This document shows positions 8,914 to 18,612 of a stretch of DNA of 64,000 nt, piece by piece. A model generated the notes under the pieces. That model was not told the origin of the DNA. It made no database searches and was given only the letters and a program-made list of their open reading frames with translations. Source of the DNA: an uncultured Desulfuromonas sp. (GTDB taxonomy: Bacteria; Desulfobacterota; Desulfuromonadia; Desulfuromonadales; Desulfuromonadaceae); NCBI RefSeq assembly GCF_963678835.1, contig NZ_OY787469.1, positions 806,001 to 870,000 on the forward strand, in the 5' to 3' direction. Each line of letters opens with the position of its first letter. Positions within the stretch are counted from its first letter, which is position 1. A program made the translations under genes and the position numbers.

Positions 8914-9312
8914 TTATGATTTTTTTGAATAAATTTCAAAATAATGTCGTTGAATATGATGTGAAAGTTTTTCAGCCATGGGGCTGAAGACTTTTATTTT
9001 GCTGAAATTCACCGGATCGGCGCAGAAGATGTAGGTCAGCTTCAGATCCTCAAGACTGTCGACGGTCAGGTCGCAAAAGACAATTCGCAACTCGGCGAGC
9101 TTGTCGTTTAAGTCCGCGGGCAGCGCCATCATGTAGGGGGGGGGTGTGAGGCGGGTTGGCCCGTTGGCTTCAGCGGTTTGCGTGACAACCTCTACACTGT
9201 TCTGCGTGTTTTGAATCAATTCCCGGACCGTCAGCGGACGCTGGCTTAATATTGCTTGAGTTTGGCTATGACAGGGCAACGGTTGAGTGGTGGCGGCTGC
9301 TGTTTTCGACAT
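8914..9312 (-). CDS. Hypothetical protein at the end of the partner-switching operon
   Basis: 132 residues if started at the ATG at 9312, which overlaps the preceding reading frame by 47 bp; a longer frame starts at 9366. No signal peptide. The C-terminal half (DLNDKLAELRIVFCDL, then FSPMAEKLSHHIQRHYFE) looks like a genuine folded domain, but I do not recognise the family. Its position suggests co-transcription with the phosphatase/STAS genes. The Shine-Dalgarno sequence is weak. Confidence 0.5.
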   Translation of the reverse strand: MSKTAAATTQPLPCHSQTQAILSQRPLTVRELIQNTQNSVEVVTQTAEANGPTRLTPPPYMMALPADLNDKLAELRIVFCDLTVDSLEDLKLTYIFCADPVNFSKIKVFSPMAEKLSHHIQRHYFEIYSKKS

Positions 9313-10783
9313 ACGCGGCAACCTGCCGGGCAAACGGATCACACAGGTCGATCCTGGCGAAATCAATGGCCAGATTATTGAGGAATTGCAGGATCAGGGT
9401 ATGGCGTCCGTGCAATCCAAACGGCAACACGCCACAAAAGAAGAAGCCCATCTTTTCACTGGCTTCACACAGCGCATCACATCCGGGCTGTTCCAGATCG
9501 AGAAACAGATAGAGAACATCGGTGCGTTCCAGGCACAGTCGTTTGGTGGCGACGAAAATTTCGTCGGCCATAGCGGCATCGTTGCTGAAACAAAGAATGT
9601 CCGCGGTATTAAAAATGTCCATCAGCGTGTAGCTGAGTTTGCAGTCCTCGTCGTGGCGATCGGTCTGCGTTGTCGGCACCTGCGGAGCTTTCATCGTAAC
9701 CGGAACCTCGCAGTGGTGAAAGATGTCCCCGATCATGTTGCTGTGCTGTTTGGGGGGATAGATTTGCCGCAATGAGGCGTTAAACGCCTTGAATACCAGC
9801 AGCGCACTCTCTTTCTGGGCGGTTTTTCCCGTCAGCTTTTTGAATTCGACATCGGCGGGGAAAAGCCCCAGCAGCAAGCCACACCCGGCACACCCGGACG
9901 CGTGCAATTTTTTCTGTGACAAGGCGTGGCTGGTAACGGCGCGGCTATAGAGACCGGCCAGATTCTCTTGACTCGCCTGTTTGAACAGGTAGCGGTGAAT
10001 GCTGTCGAAGATACCTTTTTTGCGATAGGCCGGGTTGACAAACAGCACACCGGCTTCGGCAACCGGATCGTGGGGGTGATAAAATTTCAACGCCGCATGA
10101 CCTAAAAGGGTCTGTTGATCATCGACGGCCACATAAGAGCGTAAGGTGCCGCTGCGGTTCATCTCGACAATCTGCTCAGGGTAATAGATATAAGACGCCT
10201 AGCTGTAGCCATAGGCACGGTAGGCACAGCGTGAGATTTCCAGGGCATCGTCAGGGATAAACGGACGGACCTGCCATGTTGTCAGGGCAACGGGCGTTTC
10301 CGGTGGCTTGGGCGAGGACGGCGTCAGCGGGTCAATCCGTTTTGCCGCTACATGCTTGATCAGCAAGGTCTTTTTTCCGCCCCGACCGAGATTGCGAAAA
10401 TGCACTTCATCCATGGTCTGTTGAAGTAAAAACAGGCTCAAGGAGTCCTTGTGCAGTGGGGCGTCGTCCATGAGGGTGGTGGGGGCATAGCGGGGAATTT
10501 GCCCGGGAGCGACCGGCAGCCCTTTGTCGTAGATGGAGAGCTCCATGCGACCGGCAACATAGCGACACTCCAGGCGGATCTCCTGCGGGTCTTCCGCGGC
10601 TAACCCGTTTATGCCCAGCCCGTTCATGGTATAAACCAGGGCTTCTTCCGTCGCCAGTTGCACCGAGGCGACCTCGTTGTCGGCAAAGCCGAATAACTGT
10701 GCCGTCTGCTGGATAAAAGCCATGGCCACGGGCAGAAACTCCAGTTGACCGGGAAGCTTCAGGGTCAGTGTCGTTGCGGGTAT
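9266..10783 (-). pseudogene. HATPase/GNAT-like switch protein with ATA start and in-frame TAG
   Basis: Read through, this is a 505-codon frame matching in length and order the intact 503-residue paralogue at 15078-16589: an anti-sigma-type HATPase domain (PATTLTLKLPGQLEFLPVA, later ATEEALVYTM), then an acetyltransferase-like domain (YRKKGIFDSIHRYLF) and a C-terminal domain. Two lesions are visible. An AAGGAG (10789-10794, complement) stands 5 nt before ATA at 10783, where an ATG would be expected. A single TAG at 10199-10201 follows AYRAYGYS, and the same frame continues ASYIYYPEQIVEMNRSG with family-like sequence. One base change (TAC or TAT to TAG) and one (ATG to ATA) would explain it. Either the gene is decaying, or it uses a non-standard start and amber readthrough. 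Confidence 0.75.
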
Positions 10784-10817
10784 AACGGCTCCTTGATGAT
10801 GACAAATGGCGCGGTGT

Positions 10818-11171
10818 TTATGCGCCTTGGCACAGGGCAATCGCTTGTTCCAGATCGTCCACCACGTTGAGAATGGCGACAAAGCCGCTGATCTCGAACA
10901 CCTCACGGATGTGGCTGGATAAGCCGCTCACCGCCAGAGCCCCCTGCTGTGCTTTTACCCGCTTGACCGCCATAAGGAATACCCGCAATCCGGCGCTGGA
11001 AATATATTCCAATCCCTGACAGTCAAAAACGAGGTGGTGTTGCCCTTGTTCTATGTCATTCATCAGCTGTTGTTCAAAAGCCGGGGCAGTGGTGCTGTCC
11101 AGGCGGCCATTCAACGCGATCAGTAACAGGTTGTCGCGCTGGTCTTTGGTCACGTTCAGTTGATCTTCCAT
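10818..11171 (-). CDS. STAS-domain anti-sigma factor antagonist
   Basis: 117 residues from the ATG at 11171 (AAGGATGG upstream). Single STAS domain: alternating strands and helices with LEYISSAGLRVF, where the SS/AG loop carries the serine phosphorylated in SpoIIAA/RsbV proteins. In the known partner switch, the dephosphorylated form binds and sequesters an anti-sigma kinase. The RsbU-like phosphatase ending 19 bp upstream is the natural partner, and the HATPase gene downstream the natural kinase/target. Confidence 0.88.
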   Translation of the reverse strand: MEDQLNVTKDQRDNLLLIALNGRLDSTTAPAFEQQLMNDIEQGQHHLVFDCQGLEYISSAGLRVFLMAVKRVKAQQGALAVSGLSSHIREVFEISGFVAILNVVDDLEQAIALCQGA

Positions 11172-11190
11172 GATTCCATCCTTTGCATGA

Positions 11191-13554
11191 TCAATGCAGT
11201 TTTTTGGTGAATTCCAAAACATTAAACGGTGCGTCGCGCCGGTAGCTCACGTCATCCATTAACGTGCGCAGAAAATGGATGCCCAGGCCGCCGATATCGC
11301 GTTGTTCCGCCTCCGACCTGAGATCCGGCTCCGGAGCCTCGAGGGGGTTAAAGGGAACGCCGTCATCCTGGAGACGCACCCGATAACCGCGGTGTGTTCC
11401 CCACAACTCAATGGTAAACGGGTGATCTCCACCATCGGGAAAGGCATAGGTAATGATGTTGGTGACCAGTTCATCCAACACCAGGTTGAGTTGAAAGATG
11501 GCGGTTTGGTCGAGAGTGATGGTGGCCGAGAATTTTTCCACCGCATCGCCGAGTGCAACGAGCTGGCTGACGTCATTGGTCAAAGTCATTGTAATATGGC
11601 TCTCGCCGGTATTTTCTTGTCGGTTGCCATAGGTCAGGCTCAGGCTGGTGATGTCATCCGATTGTGCGGCGCCGGCTGCGTGGGTCTGCACCGCGGCAAT
11701 AATTTCAGCCGTCAACTCTTCGGCGGAGCGGTTGGCTTGTCCGGCCAGGATCGTCTGCAGACGTGTTTCGCCAAACTCCTCGTTGTTCGGATCAAACGCC
11801 TCGGTGACGCCATCGGTATAAAATTGCACCGTGTCACGGGGCTGTAGCTGGTGCTGCTTCTCCAGATAGTCCAACTCCGGCAGGACGCCAAGGGCGGTGC
11901 CTTGGCATAAAGGCAGGGCCGTGACTTCGCCGACGTGCGTCACCAGCGGTGGGTTGTGGCCGCCGTTGGCGTAGGTCAGCAGGCCGGTTTCAACATCGAG
12001 AATGGCATAAAACACGGTGACAAACAGCTCCAACGGGTTTTCGCGGCACAGGATGTTGTTGACCCGCTGCAAGACCTGACCCGGTGCAAGGCCGGTCATG
12101 GCCGAACCGCGTAGTTCGGTGCGGGCGACGGCCATGAAAAACGCCGCCGGAACCCCTTTGCCGGAAACATCGGCGACCACCAGTCCGAGCCGGTTTGCGT
12201 CAATCTGGAAAACGTCATAAAAGTCACCGCCCATTTCGCGGGCCGGGATGGTGCGGCCATAGACCTGATAACGGTCATGCTGAGGAAACTCCGTCGGCAG
12301 GATCGCCATCTGCACGGCACGAGCGGCCTCCAGCTCGCGTTGCAGGGTGCGATGAGCGTGTTCCAGTTCACTGTTTTTTTGTTGCAGATCACGGGTGCGG
12401 TCTTTGACCTGACGATCCAGATCCTCTTCGCGGGCCTGAACCTGCTGCGCCATGCGGGTAAAAACCTGGGACAGTTGGCCCAGCTCGTCACGGCGCTCAG
12501 TAACCGGTTGCATGGTGTGGGCATCAAAGCGCCCCGCTTCAATCTCGGCTGCGGCGTCCGTTAAGGCAATCACCGGGCGGATCATGCGACGGCCGACACT
12601 CAGTGAGACCAACGTGCCGATGAGTGCCACCAGCAAACCCACCATGACGGCATTGGTGACAAGCTCTTGCAACGTGGCATTGATATGGGCAGTGGGCAGT
12701 CGTACCAGGGTGACGCCGATGGGCTGGCCGTCCGTACCGGGAATCGGTGCCATCACCGTCAGATTCTGCGACGACAACAAACTCATCGGCTCGTTTGCCT
12801 GATAGACCTCGGCCATTTTTTTCAGTTCGGTCGTGTCCGGGCGCTGATCCCCGCCGAGAATCGAGTCGTGGGCGATGGTCTCCATGGTGCGATTCACCAC
12901 CCAGATGGCGTTGATATCGCCACCGGCGACCAATTGGCGGATGATATATTCCAGACCGATCCGTTCGTTGAGCTGGGTGAACAGCCCCATTTCGTAGCCC
13001 ACTTGAACGATGCGCGGCTGATCAATGCCGGTGACACCGACATATTTAAACATCTTGCCATCAATCTCGCGCGGTTGCGCCGGTTGTACCACCTCAGACG
13101 ATTCTCCGCTGAGTAACGGCCAGAACGCGGCGGCCTGAGATTGCTGCCGGGTATCGGCGGTGAAGGTGAAATCAAGGCCGAGATTATTGAGGACGGCATG
13201 GCCGTGAGCATCGCTGATCCACAACTCATCCATGGCCGTGGAAGCGGTCAGTTGGCGTAATTGACTATTGATCTGTTCCTCGCTGAGCCCGGCTTGCTGG
13301 GCCGCGGCCACGTAATAGGCGGCCAGGCGCGCCTGGCTGACCATCTGCTCGTCCAGCACCTGTTCCACCACGGCAGGGATCTGTACCGCGGCCCCGGCAC
13401 TGCGGGCGAGCAGAAGTGCCACAATGTTGCCCTCGGCCTCGGCCACGGTCAGCAGTTGGCGGCGGGCATTGACGGCGAGAACGATGGTGGTCAAGGCCAC
13501 GGCAAGGATCACTAGGCCGGTGGTGAACAAGGTCAGGCGCTGTTTAAAACCCAT
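11191..13554 (-). CDS. Membrane RsbU-like PP2C phosphatase with HAMP and HATPase domains
   Basis: 787 residues: N-terminal membrane helix (about 8-28), extracytoplasmic sensor (about 30-295), second membrane helix (about 297-318), HAMP linker (about 320-372), coiled coil (about 375-412), SpoIIE/PP2C phosphatase (about 430-640, with REMGGDFYDVF, VADVSGKGVPAAFFMA and SDDITSLSL), and a C-terminal HATPase_c domain (about 660-787, LVLDELVTNIITYAF and DIGGLGIHFLR). Family knowledge: it senses a signal outside the membrane, dephosphorylates the STAS antagonist and so releases a target, while the fused kinase-like domain may do the opposite. The gene begins 1 bp after the MFS stop and is followed by the STAS gene. 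Confidence 0.88.
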   Translation of the reverse strand: MGFKQRLTLFTTGLVILAVALTTIVLAVNARRQLLTVAEAEGNIVALLLARSAGAAVQIPAVVEQVLDEQMVSQARLAAYYVAAAQQAGLSEEQINSQLRQLTASTAMDELWISDAHGHAVLNNLGLDFTFTADTRQQSQAAAFWPLLSGESSEVVQPAQPREIDGKMFKYVGVTGIDQPRIVQVGYEMGLFTQLNERIGLEYIIRQLVAGGDINAIWVVNRTMETIAHDSILGGDQRPDTTELKKMAEVYQANEPMSLLSSQNLTVMAPIPGTDGQPIGVTLVRLPTAHINATLQELVTNAVMVGLLVALIGTLVSLSVGRRMIRPVIALTDAAAEIEAGRFDAHTMQPVTERRDELGQLSQVFTRMAQQVQAREEDLDRQVKDRTRDLQQKNSELEHAHRTLQRELEAARAVQMAILPTEFPQHDRYQVYGRTIPAREMGGDFYDVFQIDANRLGLVVADVSGKGVPAAFFMAVARTELRGSAMTGLAPGQVLQRVNNILCRENPLELFVTVFYAILDVETGLLTYANGGHNPPLVTHVGEVTALPLCQGTALGVLPELDYLEKQHQLQPRDTVQFYTDGVTEAFDPNNEEFGETRLQTILAGQANRSAEELTAEIIAAVQTHAAGAAQSDDITSLSLTYGNRQENTGESHITMTLTNDVSQLVALGDAVEKFSATITLDQTAIFQLNLVLDELVTNIITYAFPDGGDHPFTIELWGTHRGYRVRLQDDGVPFNPLEAPEPDLRSEAEQRDIGGLGIHFLRTLMDDVSYRRDAPFNVLEFTKKLH

Positions 13555-13555
13555 G

Positions 13556-14719
13556 TTAAACCTCAGGATGCACGGGTGAGGGTGTCCTGGCCTGTTGCAT
13601 CAACAGCACCGACACCAGAGTGAGAACCGCCATAGCATAGAAAAATACCCCATATCCCAGGGTGCTGATCAGAACTCCGCCGAACAGCGGACCGACAAAA
13701 AAGCCAGCCATGACCATGGCCAGAAAGATATTCTGGTTGAGAGCCCGTTTTTCCGGCGCGGAGATGTCAAACAACACCGCACCCTGCAGGGGCATGGCAA
13801 CACCCCATCCCGCGCCCAGCACCACCGCCAAGCCTAAAAAAAGGCATTCTTGATGGAACTGTGGAATCAGGGCATAGCTGACCATGGCCGCCGCCATGCC
13901 GATCATGCTCATGGTCACCTTATCATAACGATCAAAAGCGCGTAACAGCAGCACGCGGATGAGGACCATGGCGGCGGAGGCTGCGCTGAAAAAGATGGCC
14001 GGATTTTTCAGATCCACGGAGGCACCGTAGGCGCGAATATAGTAGAAAATTGACGAATAGCCGCAGAACAGCAGCAGGGTCGACAGCTGCAGACACAACA
14101 CCGGTCTGGAACGGAAACTGTCGACGACGCTGCGTAATCCCGTGGCCTGATGCGCCACGGCAGCGGGGATTCTGCCCTTGGGCAGGAAGACCGCCAGCAC
14201 CGGCAAGAGTGACACCGCTGCGGCCAGATAGAGCACGGTTGTGAATTGACCCGGCTGCTGGACACCCAGATCAATAATCACCGGGATGACGGTATAGGGC
14301 AGCAAACGGATCAATGTAAAGACGCCGAACGCCTCGCCGCTGCGCCCTTCGGGGATAAACTGGATCAGCATCACGATGAGAGGCGCCTGGACAAACACCA
14401 GGCCGCAGCCCTGCACCAGGCGCAACAGTGAAAATTGCCACACCGTGCCGGCCTGTGCCATCAGCACCAGTGCCGTCGCATAGCATAACACGCCGAGCAC
14501 CAGCCAGCGACGGGCGTTTCCGTGGCTGACATAGGGGGCCAGCAGCAGTTGGAACACCAGCGAGGCCAGAGCATCAAAGCTCAGGATTATGCCGATGGCC
14601 TGGGTGCTTATGCCGAGGTAGCCCAGATACTCCGTAAAGGAAACAAAGCAGGCCATGGCGCTGATAAACGCGCCGAACAGTAGCGTGATGCTGATGAAAC
14701 CGCGATTATAAAGACGCAT
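13556..14719 (-). CDS. MFS transporter
   Basis: 387 residues, about 12 hydrophobic helices, with an MFS-type loop after helix 2 (YVSHGNARRWLVLGV) and a charged central loop around 185-205. Substrate unknown; the size and shape resemble drug or metabolite efflux carriers. It is the promoter-proximal gene of the partner-switching operon, one base from the phosphatase start, so transport and signalling may be linked. An AAGGAG lies upstream of the ATG. Confidence 0.85.
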   Translation of the reverse strand: MRLYNRGFISITLLFGAFISAMACFVSFTEYLGYLGISTQAIGIILSFDALASLVFQLLLAPYVSHGNARRWLVLGVLCYATALVLMAQAGTVWQFSLLRLVQGCGLVFVQAPLIVMLIQFIPEGRSGEAFGVFTLIRLLPYTVIPVIIDLGVQQPGQFTTVLYLAAAVSLLPVLAVFLPKGRIPAAVAHQATGLRSVVDSFRSRPVLCLQLSTLLLFCGYSSIFYYIRAYGASVDLKNPAIFFSAASAAMVLIRVLLLRAFDRYDKVTMSMIGMAAAMVSYALIPQFHQECLFLGLAVVLGAGWGVAMPLQGAVLFDISAPEKRALNQNIFLAMVMAGFFVGPLFGGVLISTLGYGVFFYAMAVLTLVSVLLMQQARTPSPVHPEV

Positions 14720-14927
14720 GATACTCCAAGGAGATGGATTCTGCGATGCCCCATCTTGTTAGGAATGCACAATAGTTGCGCCGGACCATGATTAATCTTG
14801 GTGCGTGAGTGGTGCGGCGGAGGTGCTTTTGTTTATGTTTCATCTGCTTTGAGCCTGGGCAAAAGGATGATAACGTGACATCGACGCTGTATGTGAGAGA
14901 ACAGAAACGGCTGTTTATCCTGGGCTT
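14720..14927. other. Divergent promoter region
   Basis: Non-coding stretch between the minus-strand MFS operon and the plus-strand HATPase/GNAT gene. It should hold the operon promoter; no clear operator or riboswitch is seen. Confidence 0.4.
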
Positions 14928-15029
14928 GTGTCAGCACGGCACGCCATAGTCCTTCTATGGCAACGACGTGTAACGCTCCTGACGCGAAAAAGACCCAAAA
15001 TAGTACCATGAAAGCTGATTGTGAACGCC
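14928..15029 (+). repeat. Dispersed intergenic repeat, copy A
   Basis: About 100 bp beginning gtgtcagca and ending near aaagctgattgtgaacgcc. An inverted-orientation relative lies at 19144-19256. The two share blocks such as gtgtcagca, tgtaacgct, ctgacgcg and acccaaaatagt. It may supply regulatory or recombination sites; no coding capacity. Confidence 0.7.
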
Positions 15030-15077
15030 GCCTAAGATGAGCCATTCATTAATACTGAAATTTTATGGAACTTCATT

Positions 15078-16589
15078 ATGACAAAATTATCAATAGGTTC
15101 GCGAGCTATTTTTCTCGCCAAACTGTCTCTTCCCGTATCACGCTCCATGGTGTCGGTCGCGGTAGGTTGTGCGGGTCAAGTGACCCAGGCCTTGCAACTG
15201 GATAAGACGTTTCGCAGTCAATTGGAGCTGGCTGTCGAAGAAGCTTTCAGCAATATCGTTGAACATTATTCCGTCACTCCCGGCGCCGATGATCGTATCC
15301 ACGTGGCTTTTGCCCTAAATGCAGATACGCTTGTTGTTTCCCTGACGGAAAAAGGCATGCCGTTTTCTCCGGAGGCCGGACCGCGCTATTCCTCTGAGCG
15401 ACTTGAAACCATGGAACGTTCGGGACTGGGAACTTTGCTGATGAGCCAGTGCGTGGATCATGTTGAGTTTCTGTTGCATGGGCGGCAGGGCAAAGAGACG
15501 CGACTGAGCAAGACGCTCCCGGATGTCACGATTCCGGAGGATTTACTGCCGCTAAAGCAATCGCACAAACCGCAGCGTTTAACTGTAGACGATTTTGAGA
15601 TTCATTGTCCAAAGGAACATGAATTAGCTGAAATCAGTCGTTTGGCCTGGAAGTGTTACGGCTATAGCCAGGAAGAGTTGCTCTATGATCTCGACCTGTT
15701 GAAAAAGAAGTTTCGCTGCGGCGAGTATCGTCCGGTTGTTGTTATTGATGCAACAACACGGGCCATGGTGATGCATAGCTGCCTGAAATATCACGATCCG
15801 AACAGTCACGTTCCCGAGTATGGATTGGCTTTTGCTGATCCTGCGTACCGGGTTCCACGTCAAGCCGTTCGCGCGATGGCTTCAAAAGCGTTCGAACTCG
15901 CGCGGGACAATGGGGCTGACGGTGTTTTTGATTGTTCCGTAACGACCCATACCGCATCGCAAAAAGGGATGCAGGTCTACTGTGGTTCCCAGCCTTGCAG
16001 CTTGTTTTTCGCGATTGCCGCAGCGGGAATGCAGGCCAGAGAGTTGTCCACCACGGTTCAGGAAAAGGGCTCGGGGATCAATCATTATTTCGCCTTTAAC
16101 CGCACTGTGAAACAGGTGTTTTGCCCGCCACGTCACCTTGACATCATGCGCCGTATCTATCAATGGCTTGAGCTGCCACGTGAATATTCGCAGCCACAAA
16201 CCTTTGCGCTGACAGGCGACGCCGAAACGGATGTGTTTGCGCTCCCCGACGAACTCAATGTCGTCTTTATCACGGTGCGCAAGATCGGCGAACAATCCGT
16301 GGAACAGATTGGCCAGGCGCTTCGAGATGCGCGCTTGAAACGCCGTCACGCCGTGTTTGTTTTTATCCCCCTCGGCATGCCTGCGGCACCGGTGCTTGTT
16401 GATCACTGTGAAAAGATGGGATTTTCTTTCGCCGGGTTGATGCCGCATATCCATGACGGTGATGACCGGATTCTGATGCAGTATGTGGATTGTCCCGTGA
16501 ATCTGGACGCCATTCGGGTTTATGGGGACCATTCGCGTCAATTGTTTGATTATGTGGTGCGCGAGTTAAAAGAGGTTAGTGGGCCTTAG
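15078..16589 (+). CDS. HATPase/GNAT-like partner-switch protein (intact paralogue)
   Basis: 503 residues. Residues about 10-150 form an anti-sigma-type HATPase domain (QLELAVEEAFSNIVEHY is the N-box; RSGLGTLLMSQCVDHVEF the G-box region). Residues about 170-330 resemble an acetyltransferase fold (ISRLAWKCYGYSQEELLYD, then FADPAYRVPRQAVRAMASKA). A third domain (about 340-500) repeats a GNAT-like half (VDHCEKMGFSFAGLMPHI). It is the full-length paralogue of the damaged gene at 9266-10783 and divergent from that operon, so it may supply the kinase/anti-sigma function the operon has lost. No strong Shine-Dalgarno sequence is seen before the ATG. Confidence 0.78.
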   Translation: MTKLSIGSRAIFLAKLSLPVSRSMVSVAVGCAGQVTQALQLDKTFRSQLELAVEEAFSNIVEHYSVTPGADDRIHVAFALNADTLVVSLTEKGMPFSPEAGPRYSSERLETMERSGLGTLLMSQCVDHVEFLLHGRQGKETRLSKTLPDVTIPEDLLPLKQSHKPQRLTVDDFEIHCPKEHELAEISRLAWKCYGYSQEELLYDLDLLKKKFRCGEYRPVVVIDATTRAMVMHSCLKYHDPNSHVPEYGLAFADPAYRVPRQAVRAMASKAFELARDNGADGVFDCSVTTHTASQKGMQVYCGSQPCSLFFAIAAAGMQARELSTTVQEKGSGINHYFAFNRTVKQVFCPPRHLDIMRRIYQWLELPREYSQPQTFALTGDAETDVFALPDELNVVFITVRKIGEQSVEQIGQALRDARLKRRHAVFVFIPLGMPAAPVLVDHCEKMGFSFAGLMPHIHDGDDRILMQYVDCPVNLDAIRVYGDHSRQLFDYVVRELKEVSGP

Positions 16590-16689
16590 GTGTTGCCGCA
16601 CTTATCCAGCACTTCCACATGGATCGGGCAAAATCAGGATCAGATAACGCTTTGGGTAGATATTTAGCAGGAATTTTCGTCTTGTCGAC

Positions 16690-16772
16690 AACATCAAGCA
16701 CTTAAACCCAGTCCTTGATGTTGAGCGGCTCTCCATGGGCTCCACAGGTCGTTTTTCAGTCGTCTGCTAGAG
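16690..16772. repeat. Intergenic repeat pair, copy 1
   Basis: Shares an arrangement with 45478-45562: atcaag...cttgat stem region, then ccatgggctcca and ctgctagagc. It lies at the 3' side of the CBS gene and runs into its last codons. A short stem (atcaag/cttgat) can form. Confidence 0.55.
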
Positions 16773-17201
16773 CGCGTCCGGCTCGCTGTGGGCGAGCAGA
16801 TCAACCACGGTGATATCGGCGAGGATGTGTCCCTCGTCATCGACCACGGCCAGTTCTTTGACCCCCGTCTTGGCCATCCGTTTGAGAATGGTGTCCACGC
16901 TCTCCTCAGGTGACGCCTTAATATTGCCGTGGCTCATCAGGTCGGCGGCTTTTTTGACACTGAGCCGCCGCAGGATGTCGCGCGAATGGATCTTGTCGTC
17001 GTAGTGATACGGGTAGAGAAAGCGTAGCAGCGCACCGATGGTGATTGCGCCGAGCAGCCTGTTGTAGTCATCCGTTACATAGACCAGCCGTGAATGGGGG
17101 AAGCGTACCGCCACCTCAACCACCTCGCTGATGGGACAGCGTGCTTGGACGCAGGGTATGTCTCGATCCCTGATGCGCTGCATGATCTCGCTAATCTTCA
17201 T
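16767..17201 (-). CDS. CBS-domain pair protein
   Basis: 144 residues from the ATG at 17201, preceded by GGAGGG; the longer frame start is less likely. Two CBS motifs: about 1-65 (IPCVQARCPISEVVEVAVRF, LVYVTDDYNRLLGAITIG) and about 85-140 (ASPEESVDTILKRMAKTGVK, LAVVDDEGHILADITVVDLL). CBS pairs sense adenine nucleotides or related ligands. The gene overlaps the antiporter 3' end by 11 bp, so it probably regulates that transporter in trans. Confidence 0.88.
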   Translation of the reverse strand: MKISEIMQRIRDRDIPCVQARCPISEVVEVAVRFPHSRLVYVTDDYNRLLGAITIGALLRFLYPYHYDDKIHSRDILRRLSVKKAADLMSHGNIKASPEESVDTILKRMAKTGVKELAVVDDEGHILADITVVDLLAHSEPDAL

Positions 17202-18426
17202 CCGTTCCCTCCACATTTGTTTCACCGGCATTACTGATCGCCCACTTCACCAGAGGCGGCGAAATCATTTCGTTAAGGATGATCGACACCAGGGTAGCGC
17301 TGAGCAGCATGTCGAAAATCTCTGTCGGTAAAATCGGTTCTGCTAAAAATATCAGCCCCAGCGACAAACCAGCCTGCGGCAATAATGCCAGCCCCAGATT
17401 GCGATAAATCTGCGGTGACGCATGGGCGATCTTGCCACCCACCAGAGTGCCGGCCAGTTTACCGACAAACCGTCCCAGCAGGATGATGATTCCCAGCACG
17501 GCCGAGGTTGTAAATACTTTCAGGTCAAAATGGGCCGCAGCCAGAGTGAAGAACAGGCAGAAAATGGTCTCCTCCATGATGTCCATCTGATGGAACAGAT
17601 CGTCGGCATGTTTCACCCGGTTGATGATAACAAAGCCCATGGTCATATTGGCCAGCAGCGGTGAAAAACCGAGGTGGGTGGAGATGCCGCTGATCAGGAA
17701 AATAGCACCCAGCGTGAGCATCAGGCTACTTTCAGGACGCTTAGACGGTTGAAAAAAATGCCCAAACACCAGCCCGCCAAGGCCTCCCACCAGCAATGAG
17801 CCGACAATGGTCAGGATGCCTTGCAAGATCAGGTGGTTGCCTGCATTGCTCAGCAACAGTTGTCCGGCAATGGTGATCGATGCTGAGAACAAAATAATAC
17901 TCAAAGCGTCATCCAAGGCGACGACTCCCAGCAGAGTTGTTGTCAATGGGCCGCTGGCGCGCAGCTCATGCATGACGGCCATGGTTGCGGCCGGAGCCGT
18001 GGCCACGGATATACCGCCGAGGATGAGAACCACCGATAAAAAGATCGCATCGGTTTCATGCAGTAACGGCGAAAGCAGTGGCTGGCAGATATAAACCGCA
18101 GCACAGGTGCAGACAAACGCCCCGGTCCCCTCCGACAGGTTGATCCAGACAATCTCCTTGCCAAGATCGCGAATACGTGAGATGCGCAGACTGCCGCCGA
18201 TGGCGTAGGCGATAAACGCCAGAGCCAGTTCCGAGGTGAACAAAAACAGGTGACTGATTTGTTGATACGGGATGATGCCGGTGATCGAAGGGGAAAAAAG
18301 CAAACCGACAACAATGTAACCGCTGATACGCGGCAGGCGCAGACGGTTGGCAGCCTTGCCGGAAAAATAACCGGTAACGAGAATCAGACCGAGAATGGTC
18401 AGTGGTTGCAGCGCGGGAAACAGCAT
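17191..18426 (-). CDS. CPA2-type cation:proton antiporter
   Basis: 411 residues from the ATG at 18426 (GAGGG upstream). About 12 membrane helices with the pattern of Na+/H+ exchanger proteins of the KefB/GerN type: a first-helix motif RLRLPRISGYIVVGLL, a GVVALDDALSIILF segment that holds the paired acidic residues of the ion site, and a GRFVGKLAGTLVGGK loop. There is no C-terminal RCK/TrkA-N domain; instead a separate CBS protein is encoded, overlapping by 11 bp. Ion specificity (Na+ or K+) cannot be decided from sequence alone. Confidence 0.87.
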   Translation of the reverse strand: MLFPALQPLTILGLILVTGYFSGKAANRLRLPRISGYIVVGLLFSPSITGIIPYQQISHLFLFTSELALAFIAYAIGGSLRISRIRDLGKEIVWINLSEGTGAFVCTCAAVYICQPLLSPLLHETDAIFLSVVLILGGISVATAPAATMAVMHELRASGPLTTTLLGVVALDDALSIILFSASITIAGQLLLSNAGNHLILQGILTIVGSLLVGGLGGLVFGHFFQPSKRPESSLMLTLGAIFLISGISTHLGFSPLLANMTMGFVIINRVKHADDLFHQMDIMEETIFCLFFTLAAAHFDLKVFTTSAVLGIIILLGRFVGKLAGTLVGGKIAHASPQIYRNLGLALLPQAGLSLGLIFLAEPILPTEIFDMLLSATLVSIILNEMISPPLVKWAISNAGETNVEGTDED

Positions 18427-18612
18427 ACATCCCTCACAGAGCAAAGGCTGCCCATGGTGTTAAATCCTTTTACCGTGGGCTTCTCAAACAGTATGCCAGA
18501 TATTTCAGGATGCGCAGAGCGTGTCGGTGTGTTGATTATAATGCGCCACTTTCTCTCCAAAGTGCGCTATTCTGCGGTGGAATCCTTTCAGATGAAACAA
18601 GGAGGTCTTATA

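Noticed and set aside
10199-10201. TAG as proof of pyrrolysine
   Set aside because: No pyl genes in the window and a second lesion (ATA start) in the same gene make simple decay more likely; kept only as an alternative.
14833-15045. 70-codon minus-strand frame
   Set aside because: Lies within the divergent promoter and the dispersed repeat; not protein-like.
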